NCBI RefSeq assembly: GCF_004379255.2
Contig: NC_056036.1
Location: forward strand, 4,030,001-4,094,000
Direction of reading: 5' to 3'
DNA length: 64,000 nt
Source: Salvia splendens
Lineage: Eukaryota; Streptophyta; Magnoliopsida; Lamiales; Lamiaceae
Every line of letters begins with the position of its first letter. The stretch's first letter is position 1. Below are positions 1 through 10,462 of this stretch, piece after piece. A program made the translations under genes and the position numbers. Under the pieces are notes generated by a model, which worked only from the letters and a program-made list of their open reading frames with translations, was not told the DNA's origin and did not search any database.

Positions 1-920
1 CCAAATCATCAATTAAACTACCTAAACATGCATTGAAAACACCAAATGAAAAGTTGAAAACTAAAGCACTTAAACATGATGAAAGAAGCTTCAAGAACAC
101 TTAAACATGGTGAAAAGAAAATGCTTGAGAAACTGATTTTAAAAGCTTGAAAGAAGTTTTAACTAAACAAGAGCATAACCAACACTAAAATTAAACAACA
201 AGCTAAAACCGAAATTCAAACAAGAGCTAAACTTAAAGCACATTAAACACAAACACTTAAAGAAATTACTACTTGAAATGAGCTTTTAAAACAAGAACAA
301 CAACAATAACTAAGAGTGAGATTGATGCAAAAGAACTCCAAAAGTTAAGAACAAGCAACTAGAGAAAATAAACACTACTACTAAATTACTAGTACTTCAA
401 CCCATGATGAACAAAGATTTTTGGCAGCCTTGAAGTTGAAATCTCTCTTCTTAAGGAAGAGAGGAAAGTTTCCTAGAGAGAGAATAAACTAAAACTAAAC
501 TAAAGCTAAGTGACAAAGTGACTAGTGAATCTTGGGGGAGAGAATAGTTAAGTATTTTGTTACATTCTTTCCAATAAAAGATATTTCCTTTCTTTTTTAC
601 TTTCCAAGGGAAGAAATGGGTGTGTGTAGCAAGTGGGATACATCCTTGATAAGTACGTGGAAGTGGCTTTAGTCATTTTCCCGTCAGGTTCAAACTGGCC
701 AGTCCAACAGCTTGGGCAGTTTGAGTCTTCTTTGCCTTTCACTTTCTTCCATTATTTGTCATTTTGCCCTATTTCTTGCATGTTTTCCTCTTTGTGCCTT
801 CATTAAGCAGCTTCCGAACTTAATGATCCATTCCCTGCCAAAATAGCATCTTCTCATGCAAATATTCAACTAATAAGTGCGAAAAGTGACCAATTCCAAG
901 TGACGAAAACTAGCCTATCA
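1..920 (-). repeat. 3' LTR, partial
   Basis: This is the left LTR, truncated by the window. Position 1 corresponds to 5564 in the right LTR and position 920 to 6483. It ends in TATCA on the plus strand, which is the TGATA start when read on the element strand. Five substitutions and no net length change separate it from the right copy. Confidence 0.93.
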
Positions 921-938
921 AACCTCCTCACACTTGGA
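921..938 (-). other. Polypurine tract next to 3' LTR
   Basis: On the minus strand the bases directly before the LTR are purine-rich (AAGTGTGAGGAGGTT, then TGATA). This is where a plus-strand primer is expected. Related blocks recur at 2334 and 2444 inside the element. Confidence 0.65.
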
Positions 939-1413
939 TCATACTTGTCCCAAGTATGTGGTTGGACTTTTCACTCAATGCTAGTTTAAGTCACTCCCCT
1001 CTACTTTCTAAACACACAGCACTAAAACAAAACATTACACAAAGACATTTATAAGACAACACACAACGACTCAAGAAACACATGAAAGACATACCAAGCA
1101 AATTGTATAAAAAGCGTAATGATACCCCCAAGAACCAAGCTCAAAACAGATTTGTAAAACATAATTTTTGAAACATAATTTTCTTCATCGAACAATGTGG
1201 TTCCAACCGTCGGTCTCATCAAGATAATTAAGCATATATCACAAGCAAAAGATTCACTCCCTATCCCTCTCAAAATGTAAGGACCATTCTCTCAATAATA
1301 ATGACGAAGATGCAATCAAGGAGATATCACTTTATCACATGTAGCTCAAGAGGGTCTTGTACGGGATGTAATGGGGCTTGGGACCATTTAAATATTGTCG
1401 GTTAGATCCTAGG

Positions 1414-1790
1414 GGTCCTAAGCTAGTGAGTGTAGTACAACAAAAAACATGTGCTTTTTCTCCAAAGGGATACTTAGAAACACCAAAACACAATCACCTA
1501 CAATCAAACCAAAACTAGAGATGCACTTCACTTTCTTCTTCTTCTTCTTCTTCTTCTTTTTCTTCTTTTTTCTTTTTCTTCTTCGATCAACATCTACCTT
1601 CCCACACATTCCTTGTCATTTTATCTTTGTTTTGGCTTCCTTCATCTTTTTCCTTCTTTTTCTGTTTTCTGTTCTTTTTTTTTTCTTTTTCTTCTCTTTT
1701 TTTTCCTTTTTCTTCTTTTTTTTGGTAGCCACTGTATCTTTTTCTTTTTTTTTCTTGGTGGGAGGCGATAGATTTTTTTTTGAATTTTTA
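1414..1790. repeat. Pyrimidine-rich low-complexity tract with (TTC)n
   Basis: Runs of TTC/TTCTT units (about 1528-1580), then long T- and CT-rich stretches to about 1785, lie inside the retrotransposon. Open frames across it encode only poly-Phe or poly-Lys and are not genes. Confidence 0.85.
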
Positions 1791-2506
1791 CAATCAACAT
1801 CTCTTTACCAAAATGTGGTGATCATGTAGGAGCAACTAAGCACATTTATTTTGCACAAGAGGGAAACCATTTTCTAACTTAAAATGAAATGTAGGCTCAA
1901 GGTTTCAAAGTGGCAACTAGGGATAGCTATTTTTGGTTGATGTAATCACAAAGAATAAGGCTCAAATTGGCTTTTCCTAGTGCCCTCTATCTATGCCATA
2001 GTGACCAAGCGATATCAACTATCATGCAATGCAATGTCATTCCACGCTCGAAAACAAGTAGAAAGTGTTCTACTTTGAGGCTTTGAACCTTACCATTTAT
2101 GGGTTTTTATGCAAGTGATAGTGCTTCACATTTCCATCGTACTCAACTTCATTCAATCAAAACCACAAGTTCTTGAATAGATTTTTCAAAACAAAGCAAG
2201 TCATGATTTTTTTTGCTACGATTCAATAGGGGGATCATTACCAAATCATGCATCAAGGCTTGGAAAAAAGATAAAACACAACTCTTTACAAAAACAAAAC
2301 AACACTAACACGACCGAACAACAAAACAAACCCCCTCCTCACACTTAGACCTTGCTTGCCCTCAAGCAAGTTTGGTTAAAATGTTGGAAAGGAAACACAT
2401 CACATAAAACTTAGAAAACCAAGAACAACACACAAGAATCCCACCTCCTCACACTTGGGCATTGCTTGCTCTAGAGCAAGTAGACCAAGTGTTTAGAGAG
2501 AGATTA

Positions 2507-4601
2507 CTAACAACACAAAACATTCACAAAGGCCGGCAAGGCCACAATTACAAAAATTGCAAAGCAAACCCATACATCACACATATATACAACAACTAAA
2601 AGAGAGGGTTGGATAGAAATCACCTCCCCCGCACAAAGCGGGGGGTATGGGCTGATGTGGCAGGTGGTGGTGGAGGTGTTGCAACTGCCTCCTTGGGTTT
2701 CGATTCCAAGCTCATGTGTCGGCTTCACGGCTCCTCCAGTTTTGGCCACTTTATCCACTAGGGCATTCAGACTGCCCTGTTCAACAAACTGGGCAGGATA
2801 CATGTGTTCTTCCAAAAAATCGTCATCAAATCTTGCTTTCCAATCCTTCCAAGTAGAAGCATTCAACTTCCTTTTAGGATCCCTGTAGAGTTTGGAACCC
2901 TTCTCTGAACTCATGTAAAACATGCAAACATCGGGGATTATACTCACGATGTCGTCGGCCGAAGTCCAACCGATCACCTCCTTATACCTCTTCAAAGCTT
3001 TGATTGTCTTGCCTTCTCGACTCTTGTCTAGGCTACTGATCGTGGTAATGGTTTCATTTTCATCCAAATATGTGAGTTTGGAAGGAAATACGTTTGGCTC
3101 CAATTTAGGTGGATGCATCTCCAACGTTAGCAACTCTTCTTCCACTCTTGGACTGGGCAGTTCATTCTGACTAGGCAGTTCCTTAGGATCGAAGAGTTTA
3201 CATCTCTCGGGTGGGTTTGTGTGATCCCTCATTTTGCACCAAGTCATTATTTCAGCCTCTATCTCCTCATCACCAAGCCCTTGAGTAATGAACAACTTGC
3301 ATTCACTAAATTCTTTGAGCTCAACTTTTTCTTCAATGGAGGGCAATGGATACATATCTTGCAAAAACTCGGCATCAAGAAAGTCGGGACCTTTCAACTC
3401 TTTGATCAACTTTTCACCTTGGCCATCTTCCATATCACTATTAATGATGATTGGAAGAGTGTCATTTTCTCCTAAGTAGACATACTTGAGGTTAGTAGGC
3501 AGCGGCTTCAATTCCAATTTTGGAGGCCGAACTTCCGACGGCACCAATTCCTCTTCTGCCCTCAGACTGGGCAGGTGGCACTGACTGGGCAGTTCGTCTG
3601 GATTGGGTAGGTTACTGGCAGATTTTGCACCCTCCAATTTGTTGCACCACTTCATGATGGCCGCCTCTGGTCTCAATTGCATGGGTGTAGGCCCATTGGG
3701 TTGAATGATGACATTCTCTTCAATCTCCTCATCGCTATCCTCTTCATCTTCAAACCAAGCAATCACCTGACTTGGGCAGTGTGTTGGACTGGGCAATCTG
3801 AGCCCCTGATCCAATGATTCACCCAGTCCGTTGTTTGAGTTATTGTTGAATGAAGCTTTCAACTCTTTCCCCGACCTAATGGTGATATGATCAAGATTCT
3901 CCTCTCTTGGTGGTTGCACTTGAGCCGGAATTCCTCTACCATTCCCACGCATATCATTGATGCAAGTCGCCAATTGTGTCATTTGGCGTGCAAGATGATC
4001 AAGACTAATCATTTGCTCATATTGTTCGTCATGCATCTCATGCACCACATTGTAATTGGCTTGCAAATTGTTTTGCATGAGTTGTTGGGAAGTGATTAGA
4101 TCCTCCATCATATCTTCTAAGCACATGGGCGGCATTGACGAATGATTTGATTGATATTGGCCGAATTCTTGTGGCTGGAAACACGGAGGGAATTCTTCTT
4201 GATCGGGAGGCCAATAAACATGATTTTCATTTGACTCTTGGAGAGCTTGATGATATCCTTGTGGTGGTGGACCTTGATATTGTTGGTTCGGGTTGGTTCA
4301 TTCAAAATAGGAGTAATCATCCCATCCATGATCGTAAGGATCTGTGAAATGATCCATGATTTCCCTTTAATGGCGCACCGCTCTTGTCATTGCCGCTTGA
4401 ATTGGTTTCCTCTTCGGTTCACTCCGAACCTTCTGACTCTTCAAACTGGACAGTCTGGTGAACTGGGCAAGTACATGGACTGCCCAGGCCAGAAAGACTA
4501 GCTTCAGCTTGTTTTCTCAAACGTGTTTCCTTGCGCAGCCTCTTCGCCCTCTTCTCGATCTCAATATCGAACAGCAGCCTTGGTGAAGAGGACCTACTCA
4601 T
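2507..4601 (-). pseudogene. Degenerate gag/pol-linker region of the LTR retrotransposon
   Basis: The longest open frame runs from 4135 to 2507. It contains the linker motif ITIRSGKEL typical of plant Ty3/gypsy Gag, acidic segments, and two similar modules (LPSQCHLPSLR...PPKLELKPLP and LPSQNELPSPR...PPKLEPNVFP). After these comes KRYKEVIGWTSADDIVSIIP, resembling the segment just before the reverse-transcriptase core. The same frame continues upstream of 4135 until a one-base loss near 4305; a start near 4365 or 4601 lies in other frames. The canonical capsid (retrotransposon gag) domain, protease and RT active site are not visible. The C-terminal part after the RT entry is unlike known pol. 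It probably encodes nothing functional, though the long open stretch suggests either recent origin or selection on the template. Confidence 0.7.
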
Positions 4602-4708
4602 AAACTAAAAATAAAAAGAAAGAAAACAAAAACAACAAAAAAAAAAGAAAACATGTCAAAAACTATATACAATAAGTATAGAAAAACATAACAAGATAAC
4701 AACACCGT

Positions 4709-4726
4709 TCCCCGGCAACGGCGCCA
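4709..4726 (-). other. Primer-binding site, tRNA-Asp type
   Basis: The plus-strand bases TCCCCGGCAACGGCGCCA equal the 3' end of plant tRNA-Asp(GTC) including CCA, so the minus strand carries the complementary primer-binding site. It lies two bases from the LTR end at 4729, the expected spacing. Confidence 0.92.
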
Positions 4727-4728
4727 TT

Positions 4729-6483
4729 TGAAAGGACGGGATTTTGCACGCGTGTCGTAGGCGCGTGTCCCTTCCTATTCAACAATATTTAAAAGTTCCC
4801 ACTTTCCAAAATACTATTAATTAGCATATGGTAAGTTAGGGTGTCGAACCCACGAGGAACGGTAGCATCCGTTATGTATTTCCACACTTAGAAAGGTTTT
4901 GGCGATGCCGCCACGCTCTAAATTGGGGGTGGGAACTAAACTACGAAATATAAATAACACTTAAACTAATGTGGGAATTAATAGTGAGAATAAAAAGCAT
5001 TTAGAAGAAAACATATAAACTGGAACGTAAACTGGGCAAGTTGATAAACTGGGCAGTTTGGCAGAGAAAATAAGAGCAGTAGCTAGAAAATTACAACACA
5101 ACGAAAATAAGACCATTCGGAAATAAAAACAGAGCAGCTACATGCATGAACATTCCTAAGATTAGAAAGCAAAATAGACTAAGTTAAAAGCTAAGGAAAA
5201 TAAACTAAGTGTTATCACCTAAAGGAAGCTAGAAACTAGGATTGTGACCTTAAAAAGTAGCTAAACTAATTGAATCCTAAAAGCTAAACTAAATAAGATT
5301 TAAATGGTGGTTGAGTGCAGTGATAAACTAAGCTAAAAGGCTTTCTAAAGTGAAAAGCTAAGTGATGGAAAAGGTGTACATCTTGTCTCCTAACTCCTAT
5401 TACCCAAAAGTGTAAAACCATTGGATAAAAGCCTACAACTAATGGTTCTTTCACTTGACTTCTAAAAGCTGATTTTAGCTACTAATCCTACACTAAAGGC
5501 ACGAAAATAAGAGTAAATAAAAGACTAAATGGCTGCTACACAACTAACCAAGCAAGAGAAACACCAAATCATCAATTAAACTACCTAAACATGCATTGAA
5601 AACACCAAATGAAAAGCTGAAAACTAAAGCACTTAAACATGATGAAAGAAGCTTCAAGAACACTTAAACATGGTGAAAAGAAAATGCTTGAGAAACTGAT
5701 TTTAAAAGCTTGAAAGAAGTTTTAACTAAACAAGAGCATAACCAACACTAAAATTAAACAACAAGCTAAAACCGAAATTCAAACAAGAGCTAAACTTAAA
5801 GCACATTAAACACAAACACTTAGAGAAATTACTACTTGAAATGAGCTTTTAAAACAAGAACAACAACAATAACTAAGAGTGAGATTGATGCAAAAGAACT
5901 CCAAAAGTTAAGAACAAGCAACTAGAGAAAATAAACACCACTACTAAATTACTAGTACTTCAACCCATGATGAACAAAGATTTTTGGCAGCCTTGAAGTT
6001 GAAATCTCTCTTCTTAAGGAAGAGAGGAAAGTTTCTTAGAGAGAGAATAAACTAAAACTAAACTAAAGCTAAGTGACAAAGTGACTAGTGAATCTTGGGG
6101 GAGAGAATAGTTAAGTATTTTGTTACATTCTTTCCAATAAAAGATATTTCCTTTCTTTTTTACTTTCCAAGGGAAGAAATGGGTGTGTGTAGCAAGTGGG
6201 ATACATCCTTGATAAGTACGTGGAAGTGGCTTTAGTCATTTTCCCGTCAGGTTCAAACTGGCCAGTCCAACAGCTTGGGCAGTTTGAGTCTTCTTTGCCT
6301 TTCACTTTCTTCCATTATTTGTCATTTTGCCCTATTTCTTGCATGTTTTCCTCTTTGTGCCTTCATTAAGCAGCTTCCGAACTTAATGATCCATTCCCTG
6401 CCAAAATAGCATCTTCTCATGCAAATATTCAACTAATAAGTGCGAAAAGTGACCAATTCCGAGTGACGAAAACTAGCCTATCA
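4729..6483 (-). repeat. 5' LTR, complete (1755 bp)
   Basis: Starts TGAAAGG and ends TATCA on the plus strand, bounded inside by the tRNA-Asp primer-binding site and outside by unique DNA (ACATG at 6484-6488 would be the target duplication, whose partner is off-window). It should carry the element promoter and polyadenylation signals, read on the minus strand; none was assigned precisely. Confidence 0.9.
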
Positions 6484-7188
6484 ACATGCACCAAAATATT
6501 ACTATCAATTTTATTTTCTAATTAATTGACATGGAGAAACTCTGTGTACATACGAGCTCATAAATCTAATTAGTCTTGAACCAATTACTATTGAGTAGTA
6601 CGTAGTATACGATTTTTGCAACAACTTTGAGAGAAAGGTATATAATTTATTTTTTTCTTTCCATTATTGCTTATGGTAGTATAGACTAGTAGTAGTAGAG
6701 TAGTACGAGTGCTATTTTATGCATTTAGGATTTTTCCCAATTTGTTGATTACAGCCTTTTTTATATATATATTTTGTTGATATGATTGATAACTTTTTAT
6801 TCTTTTCAACGTGTTTGGTAATGTTTATATTATATCATTGGTAATTATATTTACCAATTCAAACTCTAAATCATACAACAATTCACTAATTCAGCTATCA
6901 TGTCGATATTAAAATCAAATCTCAAATCATAGCTCAACATCTACAACACATTATGTACCCCAAAATTAATTATAACAAACCACATCATAATTTATTTTAT
7001 TTTATTTTATTTTCAAAATTATTCCCCAATTCCATATTTTGTATTTTCTATATTTTAAAATAAAGTTAACATTTCTCATTCCTCAATTTCACCCCAATGG
7101 GCCGAGGGTAATACTATCAGCATGATATAATATGTGATAATATAAATCCCTCTTGGGTTGAAAATGAGCTAGGCGTTCGGAGGGATAA

Positions 7189-7448
7189 GACCATCTTTAA
7201 TCATTTATACCAAATTCAAACTCATTTTTGAATATAAATAGTATCAAAAAATTATTTACTCTAACCACTTACATCAAATTCAAATTGTACACCACTTTTA
7301 GTATTATATGTCACACAAAATTTTTGCAATAGACCAATATTTGGTATTTTTTTCGTAGAAAAACACAAAAATAGGTTTGGTTTACAATATAATAAAGAAG
7401 TTTTTCACTCAAAAAAATGAGATTTAGTGTATAGTTAGAGATAGAGCT
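7189..7448. mobile_element. MITE with GACCATCTTTAATC-type ends (probable)
   Basis: The left end GACCATCTTTAATCATTTA and a diverged inverted copy near 7425-7448 bracket AT-rich DNA rich in CAAATTCAAA. The same family, better preserved, is at 57409-57675. Borders are approximate and I could not fix a target duplication. Confidence 0.5.
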
Positions 7449-8700
7449 AAGAAATAGTGAAATTGTCTTCTATAGAGAAGGATGGAACAGAAATAAGTAT
7501 TGGGACTTTGAGTATTTTTCGTTATCCCTTATATGGATTCAAGAAAATTAATATGAATAGCATGAATCAAAATGTCTCGTGCTACACCATAAACACAATA
7601 CAAGAACTTCATAAGATTTTGACTATTAATTTCAAGTTTGATACTGTAAAATATTTGGAGAAAGAAGAAGGTGAGGGTGTCACGTGACATTAAGACTGTC
7701 CAAAATAGAATTGGAACCACCAGTAAATGTGTCAATTCAATTCAGAAAAGAAGAAATAATTAGTCAAAGTAAAAGGGGTTAAAGTGGAAATAAATTAGGA
7801 CAAATAAAATTACTGGTCTGTTCTTATCTTATTCTTTTTGAAGTTATATCAACATTCTTTTATTCATTAAAATCAGTGCTAAAAGCAAATAAAGATTCAA
7901 CAAAGGAAGAAAGGAAATACTGTATTATATTTAAAATCTTAAAATAATCTAGAAATGTATAGTATACTTAAAAATTAAAAACACTCGCACATTTTGTGCT
8001 GCCATAGTCATTTCAAGAAAATGACAAGAAAAATTCATGTGTCGATCGACCAATTTAACAAACATAAATGTGACAACAATAAATGGAGTACAAAATAATG
8101 ATGGCCATTTTAACAATAAATACAAATTTCACGAGATGTATGTTGTGGCGTTGAAGTTAGATAATTAGGTGCGAGCGGGACCACGGTTAGTAATTGTACA
8201 CCTCACGTGGCCGATCACGTATGGTCCCACACGTTTAAATTCTCCGGCGCGCCAACATTTAATTCCATTTCTATTATTTTGGCATGTTTTCCACTGCTTT
8301 TATTATTATATTTATTTATTTATTTATTTATTGTTTTGGTGGCACCATGCATTCACCTAGTCAATGTGGATACTATAGGGTTGGGAAATCTACTAATTCC
8401 ATCTTATGCTATTTGTAGTTGTCGTTGATTGCACGGTACGCTAGTTTCTCCCAATTTTTTAGGGTTTGAATTTACATTTGTTTTTCGTCCATTATCTGTT
8501 ATAGTCATTGCTACTGCCTTTGTTCTCATCTCCAGACCACGATTACGACTTTCTTGACTAGGTTGGAGTCCACAAATTTAATTTTTTAGATCGTGCACAA
8601 AGATGATACGTTCTTAAGATGGACAGTTTCTATTTTCTTTATTTTAGTAGTGTACTTGATAATAGGTTAGATAATAAAACATATTTTGCATAAAAAAATC

Positions 8701-9312
8701 ACGAAGTTTGATCAAATTCTGGTTTATCCAGCAATTTTAAAAAATGACCAATTATATCATAACTTTGACATTTTTCTCAATTGTCTGATAGTTAATGATA
8801 TGAGGAAATTATGTACTACTCCCTCCGTCCGCGAATAGGAGTCCTGTTTTTTCATTTTAGTCCATCCGCGAATAAGAGTCTCGGTTCACTTTTACCATAA
8901 ATGGTAATAGGGTCCCACATTCCACTAATTCATTCCACTCACATTTCATTTAAAAGTAATACATATAAGTGGGACTCCCATTTCACTAACTTTTTCCACC
9001 CATTTTTCTTAACTTTTTTAAAACTCGCGCCGCCATGAAATGAGACTTCTAATGCAGACGGAGGGAGTATGGTTTTGGCAAACAAAAAATATCATGCAAA
9101 CATAATATTCTACTATATAAACAACGTCCTCTAATACATTTAGTCATTATGTCTTTATTTTTTTTATATTACGTACGCACTACGTTGATAAATTCAGAAA
9201 TGTAGCATGATGATATTTCTTGCCACGAGACAATTGAGAAAAAAGTCAAAATTATGATATAATTGGTCATTTTTAAAAGTTACGAGATAGATCAAAATTG
9301 ACCAAACTTTAT
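8701..9312. mobile_element. TIR element (Mutator-like MITE?) split by a Stowaway MITE
   Basis: About 100 bp at 8701-8805 is an imperfect inverted copy of about 9205-9312. The best-conserved core reads GACCAATTATATCATAA on the left and is inverted on the right at about 9239-9280. The middle is occupied by the Stowaway element 8819-9067. The long TIR suggests a Mutator-type MITE, but no clear 9-bp duplication was found. Confidence 0.7.
8819..9067. mobile_element. Stowaway (Tc1/mariner) MITE, 249 bp
   Basis: Ends CTCCCTCCGTCCGCG and, inverted, CAGACGGAGGGAG, flanked on both sides by TA (8817-8818, 9068-9069). No coding capacity. It lies inside the larger inverted-repeat element 8701-9312. Confidence 0.92.
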
Positions 9313-10146
9313 AGTAGTAGTTTATAGTAGTAGTTCTTTTACAATTTACATTATTTTTGGCTACTTCGTAATAGAATTGCTGCAGTATATATACTCCATG
9401 TAGCTACTTTTGGAGTCAGAGTAAATACTTTTTTCCATTATTCATTGCTTCTCCTCCAATCCATCTTTTTCTTTTCTTTTCTTTTCCTTTTCCTTTTCCT
9501 ATTTTGAATGTTAAAACAAGAAACCTAAATGGGAAATTACCCGCCATGAATGGCTTTAACAGAAAACAGAATCATTATAGATAAAATCATGAAGAGAAAG
9601 AACAAATCGTGTTTGCAAAAATAATTAGTTACTACTGCACTAACATGAAATCATAACTGTGCCACAAACCTTGTACCTGAATATCGTGCAATTAACATAA
9701 TCACATTTGCCTTTTTCAACAAATTAAATAAAATTACATCAATTGTTTGACTGAATAAAGTGTGAGACCTAAGATCAAATAGTCAACATAAATAAAAATG
9801 AAATAATAATAATAACATTTCTATAACTGGGCCTATACTAATTTACTAATTTATTAAAATAAGAAAATGTAAAATCTAATATACATTGGATCTACTGAAA
9901 TAGTAACAGACCGCCTCTTACACAATCAAAACCAATTCGTAACTGTAAAACCCAAATCATTTAGCAACAAACAAAAGTTATCACTGAAATCAAATGAACC
10001 ACGTGGAATAATTGTGCAGATAATCAAAGAATATCTGTATATATACATTTGCCATTGAATTTCCTCAGCGTTATTTACGTTACTTTTTTGTCACTGTTTT
10101 CCCTCCCAACAAACAACAGCCCTTTTTTGGCTTAGTTTGCTGTGCA

Positions 10147-10153
10147 TATATAA
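10147..10153 (+). promoter_or_regulatory. Probable TATA box of the TSO1-like gene
   Basis: TATATAA lies about 310 bp before the start codon. A transcript beginning near 10180 would have a CT/TG-rich 5' leader of about 280 nt, typical of plant leaders. Position-based inference. Confidence 0.5.
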
Positions 10154-10462
10154 CTTCATCCACAACGCAGCACTGCAGAGAGACTGTGTGTAGTGTGTTT
10201 TCTTTTTTCCTTTTTCTTTGTTAGCCTCTGTGTGTGTGTGTTTTCTTCTTTATCTTTTGTGGGGTCTCTATTTTCTTGAAGAAAAATCCCTTCTTTATCA
10301 TTGTTTGTGTTGCTGACCTTCGTTTCCCGCTCCTTTCTTCGTTTGACCCCCTTGTTTCTTACAAACCAAACAAAAGAAAAGAATAGTGTGTCCTTTTTTT
10401 AGAGTGTGTGTGGTTGTCTGATTCAGACAAGAATTTCAGAGTTGGATAGAGAAATAGATAGA

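Larger units (their letters stand above)
1..6483 (-). mobile_element. Non-autonomous Ty3/gypsy-like LTR retrotransposon, cut by left window edge
   Basis: Two direct repeats (1-920 and 4729-6483) flank about 3.8 kb of internal DNA. Next to the right repeat is a primer-binding site matching the 3' end of plant tRNA-Asp on the minus strand, so the element reads right to left and the right repeat is its 5' LTR. A purine-rich tract on the minus strand touches the left repeat. The internal part holds a damaged gag/linker reading frame and a short stretch resembling the entry to reverse transcriptase. I see no RT catalytic core, RNase H or integrase, so it must have depended on proteins from another copy. 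The 920 bp of LTR visible on both sides align without indels and differ at five positions (54, about 262, 375, 473 and 898), indicating recent insertion. An Athila/Tat-like lineage is likely but not proven. Confidence 0.9.
6484..10140. other. Intergenic, AT-rich, with MITEs; no gene seen
   Basis: Apart from the MITEs listed separately (7189-7448, 8701-9312) I see AT-rich DNA, an ATTTT repeat near 6995 and an ATTT repeat near 8311. Short open frames (for example 7457-7687) have no recognisable domain, codon bias or splice context. Confidence 0.6.

Noticed and set aside
560..742. Identical small open frames in the two LTRs (560-742 and 6123-6305)
   Set aside because: Identity follows from LTR duplication; no domain or start context supports a gene.
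1449..1829. Long open frames across the T-rich tract (both strands)
   Set aside because: They encode poly-Phe or poly-Lys created by a (TTC)n and T-rich repeat inside a retrotransposon.
4842..4875. tRNA-like GTCGAACCCACGAGG sequence in the 5' LTR
   Set aside because: No cloverleaf can be drawn and the word is LTR sequence; the genuine tRNA signal is the primer-binding site at 4709.
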